Below, in pieces: positions 9,313 through 18,551 of a DNA stretch of 64,000 nucleotides. Numbering within the stretch: the stretch's first letter is position 1; each line of letters opens with the position of its first letter. The stretch comes from Devosia equisanguinis (GTDB lineage Bacteria > Pseudomonadota > Alphaproteobacteria > Rhizobiales > Devosiaceae): NCBI RefSeq assembly GCF_900631955.1, contig NZ_UZWD01000018.1:92380-156379 (forward strand), in the 5' to 3' direction. Below the pieces are notes generated by a model. That model made no database searches. It was not told where the DNA came from and worked only from the letters and a program-made list of their open reading frames with translations. The position numbers were made by a program, and so were the translations under genes.

Positions 9313-9330
9313 TTGTCTGCCGCGCTGAAA

Positions 9331-9915
9331 TCAGCCGCGCGTGTCGAACCCGACCCAGATGGTGATGTTTTCGCCACCGAGATAGGGAATATTGACGCTG
9401 TTGACGACCTTCACGAATTCAGCCGACTGGGCTGGCGGCGTGATGGCAACAGGAATGGTGTACTTTTCCGAGAAGATGGCCTGGCCGTCGCGCTCGACCG
9501 CAAAGCGGATCGGCGCATTGACCGAGGTCTGCTTGCCGGCAGGGCCGAGCAGCACGCGGCCGGTGACACCCATATTGACCGTGATCTGGCCGTTGGAGAC
9601 GACGCAGTTGCGCGAGGTCTCGTCGATGACGCCCTGATATTGCAGGGACTTGGCATCGCCGGTGCGGCCGCCGCCATAATAGAACATGGCTTCGCCGCCC
9701 AGACGCACCTTGATCGGCGGGCATTCGGTGGCGATCACCGGCAGGGCGCTGGTCTGCGCCTGGGCAACGGCAGCCGGGGTGGCCGTGGCATTCTGCAGCT
9801 GCGCGGTGTCGCGCGAGCCACCGCCCATGAGGCCGCCCATGGAGCAGCCGGCGAGAAGAACGGCCATGGCGCCGAGTGAGGCAAAACGCAAGGTGGTGGT
9901 CAGGGTCGTGGTCAT
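9331..9915 (-). CDS. Outer-membrane-type lipoprotein, unknown function
   Basis: A 194-residue protein with a lipoprotein signal peptide: a short polar start, a hydrophobic stretch and the lipobox LLAGC, so Cys about 20 would be lipidated. A low-complexity linker rich in Ala, Thr and Gln follows, then a beta-rich domain with a YYGGGRTGD stretch. ATG 9915 is preceded by AGGAG at good spacing; a TTG six codons upstream is less likely. I do not recognise a characterised family. The gene is convergent with gcvPB across the terminator. Confidence 0.8.
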   Translation of the reverse strand: MTTTLTTTLRFASLGAMAVLLAGCSMGGLMGGGSRDTAQLQNATATPAAVAQAQTSALPVIATECPPIKVRLGGEAMFYYGGGRTGDAKSLQYQGVIDETSRNCVVSNGQITVNMGVTGRVLLGPAGKQTSVNAPIRFAVERDGQAIFSEKYTIPVAITPPAQSAEFVKVVNSVNIPYLGGENITIWVGFDTRG

Positions 9916-9934
9916 GTCTGTCGCTCCTGACAAA

Positions 9935-10423
9935 TTAGGCTGCAGCGGCCTGGAGGGCCATCAGAATGGCGGGGGCGCCGCTGGCGTTGACGCCAGGCGC
10001 ATCTTCGACGAACACATCGGAGAGGACGCCGTCGCGAATAATCATGGCAGAGCGCACGAAGCGCAGGCCAAGCCCGCCAAATTGCTTGTCGAGACCCATG
10101 GCCTTGGCGAGATCGCCATTGCCGTCAGCGATGAACTCGACCGCACCAAGCGCATCGCTGGCCTCGGCCCACGCCTTCATGACGAAGGCGTCGTTGACGC
10201 TGGCGCAGACGATCTTGTCGACACCGGCCGCATGCAGCTTGTCGGCATTGGCCAGGAAACCGGGCAGATGATTGACATGGCAGGTCGGGGTGAAGGCCCC
10301 AGGCACGGAGAACAGAACAACTGTGCCTTCGCCCAAAACCGCGTCGCTGGTGGTGTCGCTGGTCCCGGTCGCCGTCACAAGCTTGATCCCGATAGACGGG
10401 ATCGGATTGCCACGTTCGATCAT
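9935..10423 (-). CDS. Peroxiredoxin, Prx5 type
   Basis: A thiol peroxidase that reduces hydrogen and organic peroxides. The peroxidatic Cys48 lies in PGAFTPTC, the diagnostic Prx5 motif, and a second cysteine near residue 72 (IVCASVND) could help resolve it. Starting at ATG 10423 gives 162 residues, the usual length, and the typical GNPIPSI start; the open frame extends upstream to 10510 without further homology. It lies next to a DsbD-alpha-like periplasmic protein, which may be a chance neighbour. Confidence 0.93.
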   Translation of the reverse strand: MIERGNPIPSIGIKLVTATGTSDTTSDAVLGEGTVVLFSVPGAFTPTCHVNHLPGFLANADKLHAAGVDKIVCASVNDAFVMKAWAEASDALGAVEFIADGNGDLAKAMGLDKQFGGLGLRFVRSAMIIRDGVLSDVFVEDAPGVNASGAPAILMALQAAAA

Positions 10424-10521
10424 TGGTGGAAATGCCCCATGCCTCTGGCGGTCAGCGCCGCCTACTCCAAAACTCTGCACCGCGATATGCGGCTTTGCCG
10501 CCGCAAGCAAGACCCGGCGGT

Positions 10522-11355
10522 CTATGGGCGCGGTGCAGTTACGTCGTCCACAGGCTTACCAATGGTCCGGCTGACCTCAAAAGCTCCCATGCCGGTCATG
10601 AATGTAAGCTGAACAATCTTCCCTTGCAGGGCACTATTGTCCGTTTTTCCATGGATGGGAAGCGTGACTAGGTTGGTTTGAGGGCTTTTTTGCGGCGCAC
10701 CGAACACCGGAAAACCCTCCTGGGTGGAGGCAATCAAGCTCGCGGGATCAAAGCCATCGTCATTTATCCACACCCCGATGGCCTTGCCGCCATCAAGCAC
10801 TTCCACAGCGCCGATCGGCTCATCGGCTTCGGCCCACCTGGCAGGGACGCTGGCCAGGGCTTGGCGGATGCGCAGGCCATTGGCCCGGTCGGGCGCCGCA
10901 TCGCGGAGGTCAAGGCTGAGACGAGCCTGGGCCGGAATGCAGATTTCGGCACAGACACCAAGGGTCACGGCCGCCTCGACGCGACCGGCGGGGTCATCCA
11001 CCGTCACGGCGAAGGGCAGCACCACATGACCGAAATAGACATAATCAAGATAATCCGCCTTCTGGTCGCGCACCGGATAGGGCCAATGCATTTCGTGCCC
11101 GGAAACGCCGATGGAGCCTGTAAAGTCGATTTGCGTTGGCAGGCCGGTATCGCCGGGCACGCGCCAATAGGTCTTGGTATCGGCAGGCATGTCGATTTCG
11201 AGCGCCATCAGGGTGGTGCCGTCGGCCTTGACGATCCCGGTGCTGATCAGCCGGAGGGTCACGCCCGGCGCCAGTTCCTGCCAGGCGGTTTCGCCCGCCA
11301 AAGCGGGCGACAGGGCAAGAAACGGCACTGTGAGCAGAGCAAGAAGGGTGCGCAT
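10522..11355 (-). CDS. Secreted DsbD-alpha-like thiol-disulfide protein
   Basis: A 277-residue periplasmic protein with a cleavable signal peptide (MRTLLALLTVPFLALSPALA). The mature region has the immunoglobulin-like fold expected of the N-terminal alpha domain of DsbD, including the redox pair in LGVCAEICIPA near residue 135. The membrane and thioredoxin domains of full DsbD are absent, so electrons must come from a separate CcdA-like protein not seen here. Possible partners are cytochrome c maturation or periplasmic thiol repair. The family assignment is good, the partner unknown. Confidence 0.8.
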   Translation of the reverse strand: MRTLLALLTVPFLALSPALAGETAWQELAPGVTLRLISTGIVKADGTTLMALEIDMPADTKTYWRVPGDTGLPTQIDFTGSIGVSGHEMHWPYPVRDQKADYLDYVYFGHVVLPFAVTVDDPAGRVEAAVTLGVCAEICIPAQARLSLDLRDAAPDRANGLRIRQALASVPARWAEADEPIGAVEVLDGGKAIGVWINDDGFDPASLIASTQEGFPVFGAPQKSPQTNLVTLPIHGKTDNSALQGKIVQLTFMTGMGAFEVSRTIGKPVDDVTAPRP

Positions 11356-11485
11356 GGTGCTGGCATTAGCGCAGCAGAAGGTGAAGGAATAGCTGATCGG
11401 CGATCAGGCCTTCGTGATGCTCAATTGTCCGGCTGCGGCCCTGGTTCGCTTGGCAGGGCGGGCCGGGCCCTTTACACTTGGGATC

Positions 11486-12061
11486 ATGAACTCGCTCGAA
11501 GGACATTTTCTGATCGCCATGCCTGATATGGAGGATGAGCGCTTTGCCGAAAGCGTCATCCTGATCGTCGGCCACGGCACCGAAGGCGCCATGGGACTGG
11601 TGGTCAACCACGAAATGGCCAATCTGCGCTTCGCCGATATTCTGGACGAACTGGATCTGGGCGATCCCGATGCGGTGATCCGGCTTCCAGACGCGATCCG
11701 GCAGCGTGCGGTCATGCGCGGTGGACCGGTGGAAAAGGGGCGCGGCTTCGTACTACACAGCGCCGACTACCAGAGCGGCAATACCTATCAGGTGTCTGAA
11801 GAGGTCGGGCTGACGGCGACGCTGGATGTGCTCAAGGCCATGGCATTCGGGCCGGCACCGCGCGCCTCTCTCCTGGCGCTGGGCTGTTGCGGCTGGAGTC
11901 CCGGGCAGTTGGAAGACGAGATCAGCGCCAATGGCTGGCTGACTGCGCCGTTCAGCCGTGAACTGCTGTTCGACGTGCCGGTGGAAGACCGCTACGACCA
12001 TGCGCTGGCCAGCCTGCATATCACCCGCGCCAGCCTCAGCACGGAAGTCGGGCACGGTTAG
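11486..12061 (+). CDS. YqgE/AlgH family protein (UPF0301)
   Basis: A 191-residue cytoplasmic protein of the widespread YqgE/AlgH family, whose biochemical function is unsettled. Family hallmarks are the N-terminal LEGHFLIAMPDMEDERFAES, the GAMGLVVNH motif and GCCGWSPGQLEDEI near residue 137. The start at ATG 11486 places the conserved block right at the N-terminus; the upstream open frame adds 24 unrelated residues. It is convergent with the large EAL protein and divergent from the DsbD-like gene. Confidence 0.9.
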   Translation: MNSLEGHFLIAMPDMEDERFAESVILIVGHGTEGAMGLVVNHEMANLRFADILDELDLGDPDAVIRLPDAIRQRAVMRGGPVEKGRGFVLHSADYQSGNTYQVSEEVGLTATLDVLKAMAFGPAPRASLLALGCCGWSPGQLEDEISANGWLTAPFSRELLFDVPVEDRYDHALASLHITRASLSTEVGHG

Positions 12062-12088
12062 CGCGGCCACTCTAGCTTGTGAGCGGGT

Positions 12089-14968
12089 TTACCGCCCCAG
12101 CTGCACCGCCAGCTTCTTGCCAAGCTCCACGCCGGTCATGGCCGATCCAAAGACGAAGCCCTGTGCATAGCGGCAGTTGAGGTCGCGCAGGCGATCCACT
12201 TCGTCCTGCGTTTCAACACCCTCGGCAATCACCAACAGATCGAGATCGGTGGCCAGGGCCACGACGGCACGAATGATCGGCGCCTGGGTCTGGGCAATGC
12301 CGTTTTCGGTGCTCAACCGCACGAAAGGCGCAGCAATCTTGATGGTGTCGATCGGGAAGCGGTGGAGATAGCTCAACGAGGAATGGCCAGTGCCGAAATC
12401 GTCGAGCGCCACCCCAACGCCGAGATTGCGCAGTGCCTCAAGCATATGGGCGGAATGTTCGGGATTGGTCATGGCCTGGCTCTCGGTAATCTCGAGCTTG
12501 AGGTGGGCGGCCAGTTCCTTGTCGCGGGACAATAGGTTGCGCATGTCGGTCAGCAGCGTCTCCGTCGCCAACTGGGTAGGAGAGAGGTTGACCGAGATGA
12601 AGAACCCTTCCGGCAGGCCCGGTGTGGTCATCCATTCGCGGGCCTGCGCCGCCGCCTGCTCGAAGGCCAGGCGTCCCAGCTTTTCAATCTGGCCCGAGCG
12701 CTCCGCCAGCGGCACGAATTCGTCGGGCATGACCAGACCGCGGGTGGGATGGGTCCAACGCATCAGGGCCTCGGCACCGGCCATCTGACCGGTCTGCAGA
12801 TCCATGATCGGCTGGAACTGCACATGCAGCTCGCCCTGCTTCATACCGCGCTCGAGATCTTCCTCGCTGGCTTTGTTGTAGGCCGCGATAGAGCGGGCGG
12901 AAGCACGATAGGCTTCGATACGGTCGCCGCCCAGCCGCTTGGCGTAGTACATGGCCAGCTCGGCATCACGCAGCACATCCTCGGCGGTCGAGGGATTGCT
13001 GTCATAGATGGTGACGCCAATCGAGGCGGTCAGCACCAGGTCGCGGTCGCCGAAATTGAACGGGGATTTCAGCGCCTTGCGGATCTGCTCGGCGGTTTCG
13101 GCGATCTTGCTGGCAGCCTGTTCGGAAGAGAGGATAACGGCAAACTGGTCGCCAGACACCCGCGCCACCGTATCGAGCGGCCGCATGATGCGCGCGATGC
13201 GGCGGGAAATGGCAAGGAGCACGGAATCGGCTGCGGAATGGCCAATGCGTTCCTCGAGCTCCATGAAGCGGTCGATGTCTATGAGGAACACAGCCGGCTT
13301 GGTGCCGCCGGGGATGCGAGCGCGGACCAGGGCCCGCTCCAGCCGGTCGAGGAAGAGCTGGCGGTTGGGCAGGCCGGTGAGGCTGTCATGCACCGCGTCA
13401 TGCAGCAGGCGTTCGCGCGCGGCGCGGTCTTCGGTAACGTCCTGCAGGGTGCCGACGATGCGGTTGACCTGACCATCGCCACCCAGCACCGGCTTTACCC
13501 GCATGCGGAAGGTGCGGTAGCTGCCGTCGTGGCTGGCGATGCGCATATCGGCGGAAACCTTGCCGCGGCGCAGTTCCACCAGTGTATCGAAGGCGGTGCG
13601 GAAACGGTCGCGGTCGTCGGGATGGACACGGTCAAGCCAGCGCTTGATGGCGCCACGCAACGTGCCACGCTTTTCGCCCAGTCTGGTGCCGAGTTCGTCG
13701 CTGACGGTGACGCGGTCGCGCTCGATGTTCCAGTCGAAGACAAAATCGCCCGAACCGGTCAGCGCCAGGGCGCGGCGCTCAACCTCACTGAGCGTACCGA
13801 TAGAGACCTGCCCCTCGGCAAAGGCGTGCTGCACGGCGGTGAAGCCAAGCAGCATGACGATGAGCACGAGGCCGCCGGCCACGGCAGGCTGGGCCACGTC
13901 ATTGCTCACCTGGCCTGAAATGACCAGCCAGGCGTAGAACAGCCAGGCGATATAGATGATCCAGGTGGGCACCAGGAGCACCGCGCGGTCGTAACCGCGA
14001 AGGGCCAGAAGCAGGATCAGGAAGAAACCCGAAACGCCCAGCAGCGCCAGCACCAGCCGGGCGATGCTGGCGGCAATGGCGGGCTGGAAGAAGGCAAAGG
14101 CAAAGAGCGCCAGGAACAAGGCCGCGAGGCCCAGCGCCAAATGAATGAAGCGCAGATGCCAGCGATGGAGGTTGAGGTAGATGAACAAAAATCCGGCCAG
14201 GGCCGTTGCTATGCCCGCCTCCGCCGCCGCGCGTAAAGGCTGCACGCCACCTGGGGACAGGCCGAACAGGCGCCCCATGATGCCGAAATCGATGAGCAGG
14301 TAGACCAGCACCGCCCAGGCTACGGCTGCCGTAGCGGGGAAAACACCGCGTCCCTTGACCACGAACATAATGGTGAGGAACACGGCGGCAAGCGCTGCGA
14401 CCCCCAGAACCACGCCCCGGAACAGGGTGAAGGAATTCACATAGTCCCGATAGGCATTGGGTTGCCAGAGGTAGAGTTCGGGCAGATTGCCTGACGTCAG
14501 CTCAGCAACGAGGGTAACGGTGGAGCCCGGATCGAGCGTTACCTCAAAAACGTCGGCTTCCGGATCGGCGAGGCGGACCGGGCGGATGCCTGCGCTGGGC
14601 GTTACGGCAGTGACGCGGCCTTCGCCTAGATCTGGCTGGAACACGCCGGAACCCGGCAGACGGAAGAAGGGCGCGACGAGCAGACGCTCGATCTGCTGGT
14701 CGCTGTCATTGCGCAGTGCGATCAGCGCAAAGGCAGGGTTCGTGCCCTGCTCGGCCGCCAGCACTTCGATGCGACGGATGATGCCGGTCGAGTCCGGCGC
14801 GGTCGACAATTGCACGCGGCCATCCTGGCCCGGCACGATCTCGACCACGGCGGACAGATTGACGGCGTTGACGTCCTCGGGAACGGAAATGACCTCGAAG
14901 GCCCACGCTGAGGTGAGGCAGAGGAAGGCGACGGCCAGGGAGATCGCGGCGGCGAGAAAGTGACGCAT
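12089..14968 (-). CDS. Membrane PAS-GGDEF-EAL protein, probable c-di-GMP phosphodiesterase
   Basis: A 959-residue signalling protein. A signal peptide (residues 1-23) is followed by a periplasmic region to about 180, about seven membrane helices to about 390 (7TMR-DISM-like), a PAS domain (about 400-520), a GGDEF domain (about 535-690) and an EAL domain (about 700-950). The GGDEF signature reads SGDQF, so cyclase activity is doubtful. The EAL domain keeps GAEALMRW, KLEITES, LDDFGTGHSSL and IAEGVET, so c-di-GMP hydrolysis is expected. The degenerate GGDEF may act as a GTP sensor. The ligand of the periplasmic region is unknown. Confidence 0.92.
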   Translation of the reverse strand: MRHFLAAAISLAVAFLCLTSAWAFEVISVPEDVNAVNLSAVVEIVPGQDGRVQLSTAPDSTGIIRRIEVLAAEQGTNPAFALIALRNDSDQQIERLLVAPFFRLPGSGVFQPDLGEGRVTAVTPSAGIRPVRLADPEADVFEVTLDPGSTVTLVAELTSGNLPELYLWQPNAYRDYVNSFTLFRGVVLGVAALAAVFLTIMFVVKGRGVFPATAAVAWAVLVYLLIDFGIMGRLFGLSPGGVQPLRAAAEAGIATALAGFLFIYLNLHRWHLRFIHLALGLAALFLALFAFAFFQPAIAASIARLVLALLGVSGFFLILLLALRGYDRAVLLVPTWIIYIAWLFYAWLVISGQVSNDVAQPAVAGGLVLIVMLLGFTAVQHAFAEGQVSIGTLSEVERRALALTGSGDFVFDWNIERDRVTVSDELGTRLGEKRGTLRGAIKRWLDRVHPDDRDRFRTAFDTLVELRRGKVSADMRIASHDGSYRTFRMRVKPVLGGDGQVNRIVGTLQDVTEDRAARERLLHDAVHDSLTGLPNRQLFLDRLERALVRARIPGGTKPAVFLIDIDRFMELEERIGHSAADSVLLAISRRIARIMRPLDTVARVSGDQFAVILSSEQAASKIAETAEQIRKALKSPFNFGDRDLVLTASIGVTIYDSNPSTAEDVLRDAELAMYYAKRLGGDRIEAYRASARSIAAYNKASEEDLERGMKQGELHVQFQPIMDLQTGQMAGAEALMRWTHPTRGLVMPDEFVPLAERSGQIEKLGRLAFEQAAAQAREWMTTPGLPEGFFISVNLSPTQLATETLLTDMRNLLSRDKELAAHLKLEITESQAMTNPEHSAHMLEALRNLGVGVALDDFGTGHSSLSYLHRFPIDTIKIAAPFVRLSTENGIAQTQAPIIRAVVALATDLDLLVIAEGVETQDEVDRLRDLNCRYAQGFVFGSAMTGVELGKKLAVQLGR

Positions 14969-15148
14969 CAGGGGCAGTTAAATCCTGCGCTAGGCTTCAT
15001 TGTGGCGGCGGCGCAAAAGAGGCCGCACAGCCTTGGTTTTTCTTTCTCCTCCCGGAGGGCGGTAACTTGGTACGAGAGATTGCCGCTTGCGACAAGCGTC
15101 GTTTCCTGTGGCCAAACTGCCACAGTGGGTTGATGGGCGCTTAAGCCG

Positions 15149-15766
15149 CTAGGCCACCCAGTGGCGCACACCCATTCTTTCCGCTTCCCAGCGCTCATGG
15201 GTCAGCCCCATGAGAACGTGGTCTTCCCAGCGGCCGTTGATCTGCAGATAGCGCTCGGCATAGCCCTCTTCCACGAAACCGTTCTTTTCCAGCACCCGAC
15301 GCGACGGCGTGTTGGTGGGCAGGAACGCGGCGTGGACGCGGTGCAGGCTCAGGGTGTCGAAGATGAAGGGCAGCGTGACCGAGACAGCCTCGCTCATCAG
15401 CCCCTTGCCGGCATAGGGCTGGCCCATCCAATAGCCAAGATTGACGAACTGGGCGGCGCGACGGCGAATATTGGAGAGGGTGATACCGCCCACCAGGGTT
15501 TCGGAACGACCATCGGGCAGGAAGACGAAGAAGGTGAAATCGGTGCCCTGCTCTGCTTCCTGACGCGCCCGCTTGACCCGCATGGCAAAAACCCGTCGCG
15601 CCAGATCGGCCTCGGACCAACGCGGCTCGAAGGGTTTCAGGAAATCCTGGCTCTCGCGGCGTAAACGATACCAGGGCTCATAGTCGCGCATGACCGGCAG
15701 GCGCAGCATGACCCGACCACCACGCAGAGCAACCAGAGGCAGGGGCGAGGACCAGGGCCAGGCCAT
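15149..15766 (-). CDS. GNAT family N-acetyltransferase, RimJ/RimL type
   Basis: A 205-residue acetyltransferase. The acetyl-CoA-binding core includes VGGITLSNIRRR and QPYAGKGLMSEAV, with the RimJ/L signature RVHAAFLPTNTPSRRVLEKNGF near residue 150. Such enzymes acetylate ribosomal protein N-termini or small substrates; the target here cannot be read from the sequence. ATG 15766 lies four bases after the stop of the M16 peptidase gene, suggesting co-transcription, though no clear ribosome binding site separates them. Confidence 0.9.
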   Translation of the reverse strand: MAWPWSSPLPLVALRGGRVMLRLPVMRDYEPWYRLRRESQDFLKPFEPRWSEADLARRVFAMRVKRARQEAEQGTDFTFFVFLPDGRSETLVGGITLSNIRRRAAQFVNLGYWMGQPYAGKGLMSEAVSVTLPFIFDTLSLHRVHAAFLPTNTPSRRVLEKNGFVEEGYAERYLQINGRWEDHVLMGLTHERWEAERMGVRHWVA

Positions 15767-15770
15767 GGGA

Positions 15771-17033
15771 TCAGCGTTGCAGCGTCTCGCCGATGCTTTC
15801 GACATCGGCCAGTCGATCGATCGGGCCGATACCGGCCAGGGTCACGGCGCCCTTGGTGAAGATCTGCTCGGCGACCTCGCGCACGCGCTGGGCGGTGATG
15901 CGATTGATGCGCTCGACAGTCTCGGCCATGGGGATTGGGCGACCCCAGAGAATCTGCTGGCGCGCAAGCTGCCCGGCGCGGGCCGAGGGGCTTTCGAGCG
16001 ACATCAGCAGGCCCGCCCTGATCTGGTTGCGCACGCGCACCACTTCGTCATCGGAAATGGTCTCGGTGGCACGGCGGAGCTCATCGAGCACGACAGGGAT
16101 GAGCTCGGAGACTTCGTCCTCGCCGGTGGCCGCGGCAACGCCGAACACGCCGCTATCGGCAAAGGCCCAGTGGAAGGAATAGACCGAATAGCAAAGGCCC
16201 CGCTTCTCGCGGATTTCCTGGAACAGGCGCGAACTCATGCCGCCGCCAAGAACCGAGGCAAGGACCTGGGCCGCATAGAAGCCATCGGAATTATAGGCGC
16301 GACCTTCGAAGCCGAGAACGATGTGGGCCTGTTCATGGTCTGACACCAGCCGCTCCTGACCGCCCCGATATTCGGCGCGTTGCGGGGCCGGTGCGCCGCT
16401 GGGCGCGAGGTCGGCGAAGCGCTGCTTGGCCACTTCCACCAACCCATCGTGGTCGACATTGCCGGCGGCAGCGATCACCATGTGGTCGCCCACATAGTTG
16501 CGGCGCATATATTTGCGGACAGTCTCGGGCGTAAAAGCACGCACCGAATCCACGGTGCCCAGAATGGTGCGACCGATGGGCTGGGTCGGGTAGGCCGCCT
16601 CCTGGAACAGGTCGAAGACATGGTCGTCGGGATTGTCGCGGGCAGCGCCAATTTCCTGGACGATCACCTGTTTTTCGCGGGCGAGCTCATCTTCGTCGAA
16701 GGTGGAGTTCTGCAGGATATCGGCGAGAATATCAGCCGCAAGCACCACATCGTCCTTGAGGACGCGCGCGAAATAACCGGTATGCTCGATGGAGGTGGCC
16801 GCGTTGAGATCACCGCCGACATTTTCGATGGCCTCGGCGATCTGCAACGATGTGCGGGTCTTGGTGCCTTTGAAGGCCATATGTTCGAGGAGGTGCGAAA
16901 TGCCGTGTTCGGCCTTGCGCTCGGACCGCGCACCGGCCTTGACCCAAACGCCCAGCGACGCGCTTTCCAGATGTGGCATGTCGTCGGTGAGAACCACCAT
17001 GCCATTGTCGAGACTTGTCGATCGTACGCTCAC
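15771..17033 (-). CDS. M16 family zinc metallopeptidase (processing-peptidase-like)
   Basis: A 420-residue pitrilysin-family peptidase. The inverted zinc motif HxxEH is present as HLLEH near residue 46, with the downstream glutamate expected in the NAATSIEHT region. The R/Y-containing motif SSRLFQEIREKRGLCYSV lies near residue 270. The start is GTG, preceded by a strong AGGAGG eight bases upstream. It follows thrC on the same strand by 51 bp, an arrangement common in Hyphomicrobiales. Its substrate is unknown. Confidence 0.93.
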   Translation of the reverse strand: MSVRSTSLDNGMVVLTDDMPHLESASLGVWVKAGARSERKAEHGISHLLEHMAFKGTKTRTSLQIAEAIENVGGDLNAATSIEHTGYFARVLKDDVVLAADILADILQNSTFDEDELAREKQVIVQEIGAARDNPDDHVFDLFQEAAYPTQPIGRTILGTVDSVRAFTPETVRKYMRRNYVGDHMVIAAAGNVDHDGLVEVAKQRFADLAPSGAPAPQRAEYRGGQERLVSDHEQAHIVLGFEGRAYNSDGFYAAQVLASVLGGGMSSRLFQEIREKRGLCYSVYSFHWAFADSGVFGVAAATGEDEVSELIPVVLDELRRATETISDDEVVRVRNQIRAGLLMSLESPSARAGQLARQQILWGRPIPMAETVERINRITAQRVREVAEQIFTKGAVTLAGIGPIDRLADVESIGETLQR

Positions 17034-17084
17034 ACTGGTCCTCCTGAACCGGCGGCCATCGCGACCGCGGGTTCGCCGTGTCGT

Positions 17085-18479
17085 TCAGGCCGCGCGGCTA
17101 CGCGCCCCGATGAAGTCTTCTATCATGCGCTGGTCATTGGCCAGCACGGTCACCCGTTCTTCGCGGGTATAGAGATCGGCCAACCAGCTCGGCAGGGCCG
17201 CATCGACACCCGAGGCTTCCTTCACCGCGGCTGGGAATTTGGCGGGATGGGCGGTGCCCAGCGTCACCATCGGCACGGCTGTGGACGGCAGGCTCTGGGC
17301 AACGCCAAGACCAACGGCGGTATGCGGATCGAGTAGGTAGCCACTCTTTTTCCAGGTCCCAGCGATGACGGCGCGCGTTGCCGCCTCGTCGGTGGTGCCG
17401 GCGGCAAAGTCGCGGCGGATCGCCGAAAGCGCCGCATCCGGCAAGGCAAAGCCGCGCGATTGCTTGAGGCTCGACATCATGCGGTTGACCGCGTCGCTGT
17501 CACGACCGGCAGATTCGAACAGCAGGCGTTCGAAATTGGAGGAAATCTGAATATCCATGGACGGGCTGATCGTCGGCTCCACCCCGGCCATTTCGTAACG
17601 CCCGGTATCGATCGTGCGGCGCAGGATATCGTTGGCATTGGTGGCGATTACCAATTGCTCGATTGGCAGGCCCATCTGCTTGGCGCAATAGCCGGCGAAG
17701 ATATCGCCGAAATTGCCGGTGGGCACGGTGAAGCTCACCTTGCGGTGTGGTGCGCCCAGCGATGCGGCAGCGGTGAAATAATAGACGATTTGCGCGACGA
17801 TGCGGCCCCAATTGATCGAATTGACGCCGGACAGGCGCACGCGATCGCGGAAGCCATGATTGTTGAACATGGCCTTCACCAGGTCCTGGCAATCATCGAA
17901 GGTGCCTTCGAGCGCAATGTTGTGGACATTGGCGTCGAGCACAGTGGTCATCTGCCGGCGCTGCACCTCCGAGGTGCGCCCCTTGGGATGGAGGATGAAG
18001 ATATCGGTGGTGTCGCGGCCACGGAAGGCTTCGATGGCGGCAGAACCAGTATCGCCGGAGGTGGCGCCAACAATAGTGGCGCGCAGACCGCGCTGGGCCA
18101 GGATATGGTCCATCACCCGGCTGAGGAACTGCATGGCGACGTCCTTGAACGCCAGGGTCGGACCATGGAACAGCTCAAGCACAAAATGGCCAGGGGCAAT
18201 CTCCACCAGCGGCGTCACCGAAGCGTGGCGGAAGCTGGCATAGGCTTCGTCGATGATGGTCTTCAGCGTCGCGTCGTCGATCTCGCCCGGGGTGAAGCGG
18301 GAGATAATCGCGAAGGCGACATCGGCATAGGGCTTACCAGCGAAACCGGCGATTTCGTCTGCACTGACCTGCGGCCAGGATGCCGGCACGTAGAGGCCGC
18401 CATCTGCGGCAAGTCCTGCCAGAACTGCGTCGGAGAAGCCAAGCGCGGGCGCCTTGCCACGCGTAGAAACAAACTGCAT
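17085..18479 (-). CDS. thrC: Threonine synthase
   Basis: Converts O-phosphohomoserine to threonine with PLP. The 464-residue length is that of the long bacterial and fungal type. The cofactor lysine lies in HGPTLAFKDVAMQFL near residue 112, and the phosphate-binding loop in GATSGDTGSAA. The N-terminal MQFVSTRGKAP is typical. It is followed by the M16 peptidase gene and preceded by the surf1 gene on the same strand. Confidence 0.96.
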   Translation of the reverse strand: MQFVSTRGKAPALGFSDAVLAGLAADGGLYVPASWPQVSADEIAGFAGKPYADVAFAIISRFTPGEIDDATLKTIIDEAYASFRHASVTPLVEIAPGHFVLELFHGPTLAFKDVAMQFLSRVMDHILAQRGLRATIVGATSGDTGSAAIEAFRGRDTTDIFILHPKGRTSEVQRRQMTTVLDANVHNIALEGTFDDCQDLVKAMFNNHGFRDRVRLSGVNSINWGRIVAQIVYYFTAAASLGAPHRKVSFTVPTGNFGDIFAGYCAKQMGLPIEQLVIATNANDILRRTIDTGRYEMAGVEPTISPSMDIQISSNFERLLFESAGRDSDAVNRMMSSLKQSRGFALPDAALSAIRRDFAAGTTDEAATRAVIAGTWKKSGYLLDPHTAVGLGVAQSLPSTAVPMVTLGTAHPAKFPAAVKEASGVDAALPSWLADLYTREERVTVLANDQRMIEDFIGARSRAA

Positions 18480-18551
18480 CGGGAAGAAGCGCCCTTTTAG
18501 AATTGTTGCAACCTAGTCAAAGCCGCGCTGAGCCGCAAGGTTTTGCCGCGA

